Positions 13,579 to 15,281 of a DNA stretch of 15,281 nt are shown here, piece by piece; within the stretch, counting starts at the first letter, position 1, and every line of letters begins with the position of its first letter. A program made the translations under genes and the position numbers. The stretch lies in assembly GCA_034428635.1 (NCBI GenBank), contig DAOUHR010000165.1, forward strand, positions 1 through 15,281, given 5' to 3'. Source of the DNA: Bin22 sp034428635. Lineage in GTDB: Bacteria; Chloroflexota; Dehalococcoidia; Lucifugimonadales; UBA3495. Below the pieces are notes generated by a model. It was given only the letters and a program-made list of their open reading frames with translations. It had not been told where the DNA came from and did not search any database.

Positions 13579-14700
13579 TCAGGCCGAGGTCAGAGAAAGG
13601 CAGTCGTCCACAAATTCATCCACCATTTCCCGAGTTACGTGGGGCATTGTAATCAGGTGGGCGATATCGCGGTAGGGGGCGAGTTGCCACCTACTTACCA
13701 CGGCGGGAGAAGGCCGGGGGAGGATGACGGTAACCGAGTTGGGATTGCGCCAGGCCTGGATGCCGCTGTCAGTCAGCCGGACCACGGCGTATTCCGCCAC
13801 GTCCAGCATACCCGTAACAATCTCCTTCCAGCCTTCGTAGCCCAGCTTTTCCAGGGCATACCAGAGCATCAGCGGAGTCCAGGCGTTGCGAGACCCGGGG
13901 ATGGTGGTGTCCATTACGCCCACATACTCGATGGAACGGGCGATGCGGGAGACATACTCCTTCCTGGTGAGCACCACACCGCAGGGGATGGGCGAACCGA
14001 TAAGCTTGTGGCCGCTGACAGCCAGGCTGTAGGCTCCCTCGTCGAAACCAAAAGGCTGTGGGTCTGGTACAAAAGGCAGGATCATGCCGCTGAGGGCGGC
14101 GTCGGAATGGATGTAGGACTGGGTAATTGCGAGATCCTCCAGGATGGAACGGACCCGGCGCAAGTCGTCCACCGCTCCCTTCATGGTGGTGCCGATGTTG
14201 GCCATGAATATGACAGGAACGTCGCGATTGATGCGGATGGTCTCGCGCAGGTCGTCGTAGTCTATCTCGCCGTTGTCCTGGCTCTTGATCATAATGTTGC
14301 GCATGTTCAGCACGCGCAGAATTTTGAGGATGCAGTAGTGGGTATCCTGGGAGAAATAGACGACGCCGTTGGGATGGAGTTCGCGGGCCATGTAGAGGCC
14401 GTACATGTTGCCCTCGGTGCCTCCGGTGGTAACGTAGCCCCAGGCCTCGTCGGGGTCGAGGCGCATTAAGGTGGCGAACTGACCGATAACATCCCGCTCA
14501 AATTCGTGGGAATTGACCCGGTAGTTGGTGCCGTGGAAGGGGTCGCCCACGTTGTTGGCGTTGTACTTAAGGAAGGGAAGAATTTCGTCGTAATCGAAGT
14601 TGAAGTTGGCCGGGTAGCCCAGCATGTGGCTGGAGGCTTCCTCGAAGGACTGCTTCAGGGCAGCGAGACGGTCCCTGGCCTGTTGGTTCAGGTTATTCAC
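13579..14700 (-). CDS. hdc: PLP-dependent histidine decarboxylase-like enzyme (group II)
   Basis: The 373-residue protein most likely starts at GTG 14700, eight bases after GGGAGG (14709-14714); a GTG at 14718 would put that site inside the gene. Features typical of bacterial PLP histidine decarboxylases are LGYPANFNFDYDE, NNVGDPF, NSHEFE, WGYVTTGGTEGNMYG (about 87-101), THYC with cofactor-stacking His121, a YIHSDAALSG segment with Asp200, and SGHKLIGSPIPCG with Lys232 as the Schiff-base lysine. The length fits this family (about 375-380). The reaction would be histidine to histamine plus CO2. Closely related enzymes decarboxylate serine or other amino acids, so the substrate is provisional, and HSD instead of HVD at 198-200 is a small departure. 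No amino-acid/amine antiporter is seen in the window. The next gene encodes an ACT protein. A TGATATAAT extended -10 lies about 65 bp upstream. Confidence 0.82.
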   Translation of the reverse strand: MNNLNQQARDRLAALKQSFEEASSHMLGYPANFNFDYDEILPFLKYNANNVGDPFHGTNYRVNSHEFERDVIGQFATLMRLDPDEAWGYVTTGGTEGNMYGLYMARELHPNGVVYFSQDTHYCILKILRVLNMRNIMIKSQDNGEIDYDDLRETIRINRDVPVIFMANIGTTMKGAVDDLRRVRSILEDLAITQSYIHSDAALSGMILPFVPDPQPFGFDEGAYSLAVSGHKLIGSPIPCGVVLTRKEYVSRIARSIEYVGVMDTTIPGSRNAWTPLMLWYALEKLGYEGWKEIVTGMLDVAEYAVVRLTDSGIQAWRNPNSVTVILPRPSPAVVSRWQLAPYRDIAHLITMPHVTREMVDEFVDDCLSLTSA

Positions 14701-14763
14701 TATGCGCACCTCCCACACCCGGAATCGGTTGCAGCATAAGAGACGACATTGTTTGGCGTGGCA

Positions 14764-14772
14764 ATTATATCA
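14764..14772 (-). promoter_or_regulatory. Extended -10 promoter of the decarboxylase-ACT operon
   Basis: On the minus strand the sequence reads TGATATAAT, a perfect extended -10 (hexamer 14769-14764). No clear -35 hexamer sits at 16-18 bp; that position is occupied by the GC-rich repeat block. The leader before GTG 14700 would be near 55-60 nt. Confidence 0.5.
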
Positions 14773-14784
14773 TTGGGCAATGGC

Positions 14785-14919
14785 CTCACCCCCGGCCCGT
14801 TTCCCAGGGGGGAGGGGGTATTGTCCATTGGCCAGGGCAGGTACGCAGGTCTGCCCCTACGGTTGCGCTTGTCGGGGCCTGGGCAGACACATAGGTCTGC
14901 CCCTACCAAGGGGCGGGTT
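14785..14919. repeat. Block of GC-rich palindromic repeats
   Basis: Two direct copies of a palindromic unit lie at 14834-14860 and 14880-14906. They share the ending AGGTCTGCCCCTAC; the second has a perfect 8-bp stem (GGGCAGAC 14881-14888, GTCTGCCC 14895-14902), the first a 6-bp stem (GGGCAG/CTGCCC). A CCTCACCCCC...GGAGGGGG element (14784-14818) precedes them. At 14909-14919 AGGGGCGGGTT repeats the left arm of the palindrome at 2746 without its partner arm. The block separates the decarboxylase promoter from the 3' end of the next gene. Confidence 0.7.
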
Positions 14920-14934
14920 GCCATCGTGCGGGCC

Positions 14935-15281
14935 TTATGACATGGCGAACCAGCGGGCCCACAGCAGGGACAGGTCGGGTTTGGGCTTTGGGGCGGGCAG
15001 TTCCCGCATGAGCAATTTGTCGTATTTGCTCTCCCAGGCCCAGGGGAGCAGGGCCAGCAGCATGCGCCGGGGTTCGGGGATGTCTCCCGCCTCCCTGATC
15101 TTGTCCAGGTAGTTGTGCAGGTGCATCCAGGTGGTGAGGTGGAATCCCTGGTCGGCGATCCTGCGGATTACCTCCAATGGTTTGGGCGGTTCCTGCTGGT
15201 CGGCCACGGCGCGGGCGTAGTCGTGGTGGACTTCTTCGGTGACGCGGCGCATGCGGTAGATGGTGAGTTGGCGGTGGTACT
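14935..15281 (-). CDS. Unrecognised protein, C-terminal fragment
   Basis: An open minus-strand frame enters from the right edge of the window and ends at TAA 14935, giving 115 residues without the true start; an ATG at 15252 is internal and has no ribosome-binding site. The fragment is mainly helical in appearance and rich in Arg, Leu and Trp, with the segments YRMRRVTEEVHHDYARAV, TTWMHLHNYLDKIREAG and LLALLPWAWESKYDKLL, and a Pro/Lys linker (PAPKPKPD) before a final LLWARWFAMS. It has no membrane segment, no signal and no motif I can assign to a family. The repeat block at 14785-14919 lies immediately downstream. Confidence 0.6.
   Translation of the reverse strand, partial: YHRQLTIYRMRRVTEEVHHDYARAVADQQEPPKPLEVIRRIADQGFHLTTWMHLHNYLDKIREAGDIPEPRRMLLALLPWAWESKYDKLLMRELPAPKPKPDLSLLWARWFAMS

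Noticed and set aside
13225..14469. Plus-strand open frame of 414 codons crossing the ACT and decarboxylase genes
   Set aside because: It lies antisense to two genes with complete motifs, spans their spacer repeat and shows no recognisable domain or ribosome-binding site.
14700..14924. Possible small minus-strand gene of 74 codons upstream of the decarboxylase
   Set aside because: It translates the palindromic repeat block into Pro/Gly-rich sequence, lacks a ribosome-binding site and runs through the decarboxylase promoter.

Overview
The window is GC-rich bacterial chromosome with short spacers, Shine-Dalgarno-led genes on both strands and no phage, transposase or CRISPR content. Several features together suggest a free-living, organic-matter-oxidising Chloroflexota of the Dehalococcoidia/SAR202 type: a luciferase-like flavin monooxygenase, stand-alone extradiol-dioxygenase-like proteins, two metallo-beta-lactamase-fold hydrolases, a small protein resembling DUF5679, and many short GC-rich intergenic palindromes. 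This assignment is an inference from gene content and remembered patterns; no rRNA or other taxonomic marker except uvrA is present.

Layout, left to right. The end of a LUD-domain (lactate-utilisation-like) gene (1-249) is followed by a promoter and a plus-strand pair: a double-module VOC protein (473-1717) and an MBL-fold hydrolase (1836-2705). A minus-strand LLM-class flavin oxidoreductase (2813-3997) converges on them. It shares a divergent promoter region with uvrA (4177-7197), where a perfect 9-bp inverted repeat overlaps the uvrA -10. After uvrA come an aldehyde dehydrogenase (7335-8846) and a second, canonical MBL hydrolase (9044-9688). A 308-bp non-coding stretch of lower GC ends in a strong promoter for a 70-residue protein (9997-10209) that looks like a DUF5679 zinc ribbon without its cysteines. 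An M16 zinc peptidase follows (10300-11574).

The right third is on the minus strand: a LigB-type class III extradiol dioxygenase (11716-12756) with a good TTGACT/TATAAT promoter, a 366-bp spacer, and a two-gene operon in which a PLP-dependent histidine-decarboxylase-like enzyme (13579-14700) precedes a tandem ACT-domain protein (13123-13521). The gap between those two is filled by three 14-bp tandem repeats. The 3' end of an unrecognised gene (14935-15281) closes the window.

How the genes may work together: VOC protein, MBL hydrolase, LLM monooxygenase, aldehyde dehydrogenase and LigB-type dioxygenase could each supply one step in oxidising aromatic or other recalcitrant compounds, but they sit in separate transcription units and no shared substrate can be read from sequence. 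uvrA (nucleotide excision repair), the M16 peptidase and the decarboxylase/ACT pair are functionally separate. The points most worth following are the Cys-less DUF5679-like protein with its unusual upstream region, the MBL enzyme with Glu in place of the first metal-binding His, the decarboxylase-ACT operon with its repeat spacer, the uvrA operator, and a family of GGGGCGG/CCGCCCC-type palindromes at gene 3' ends.
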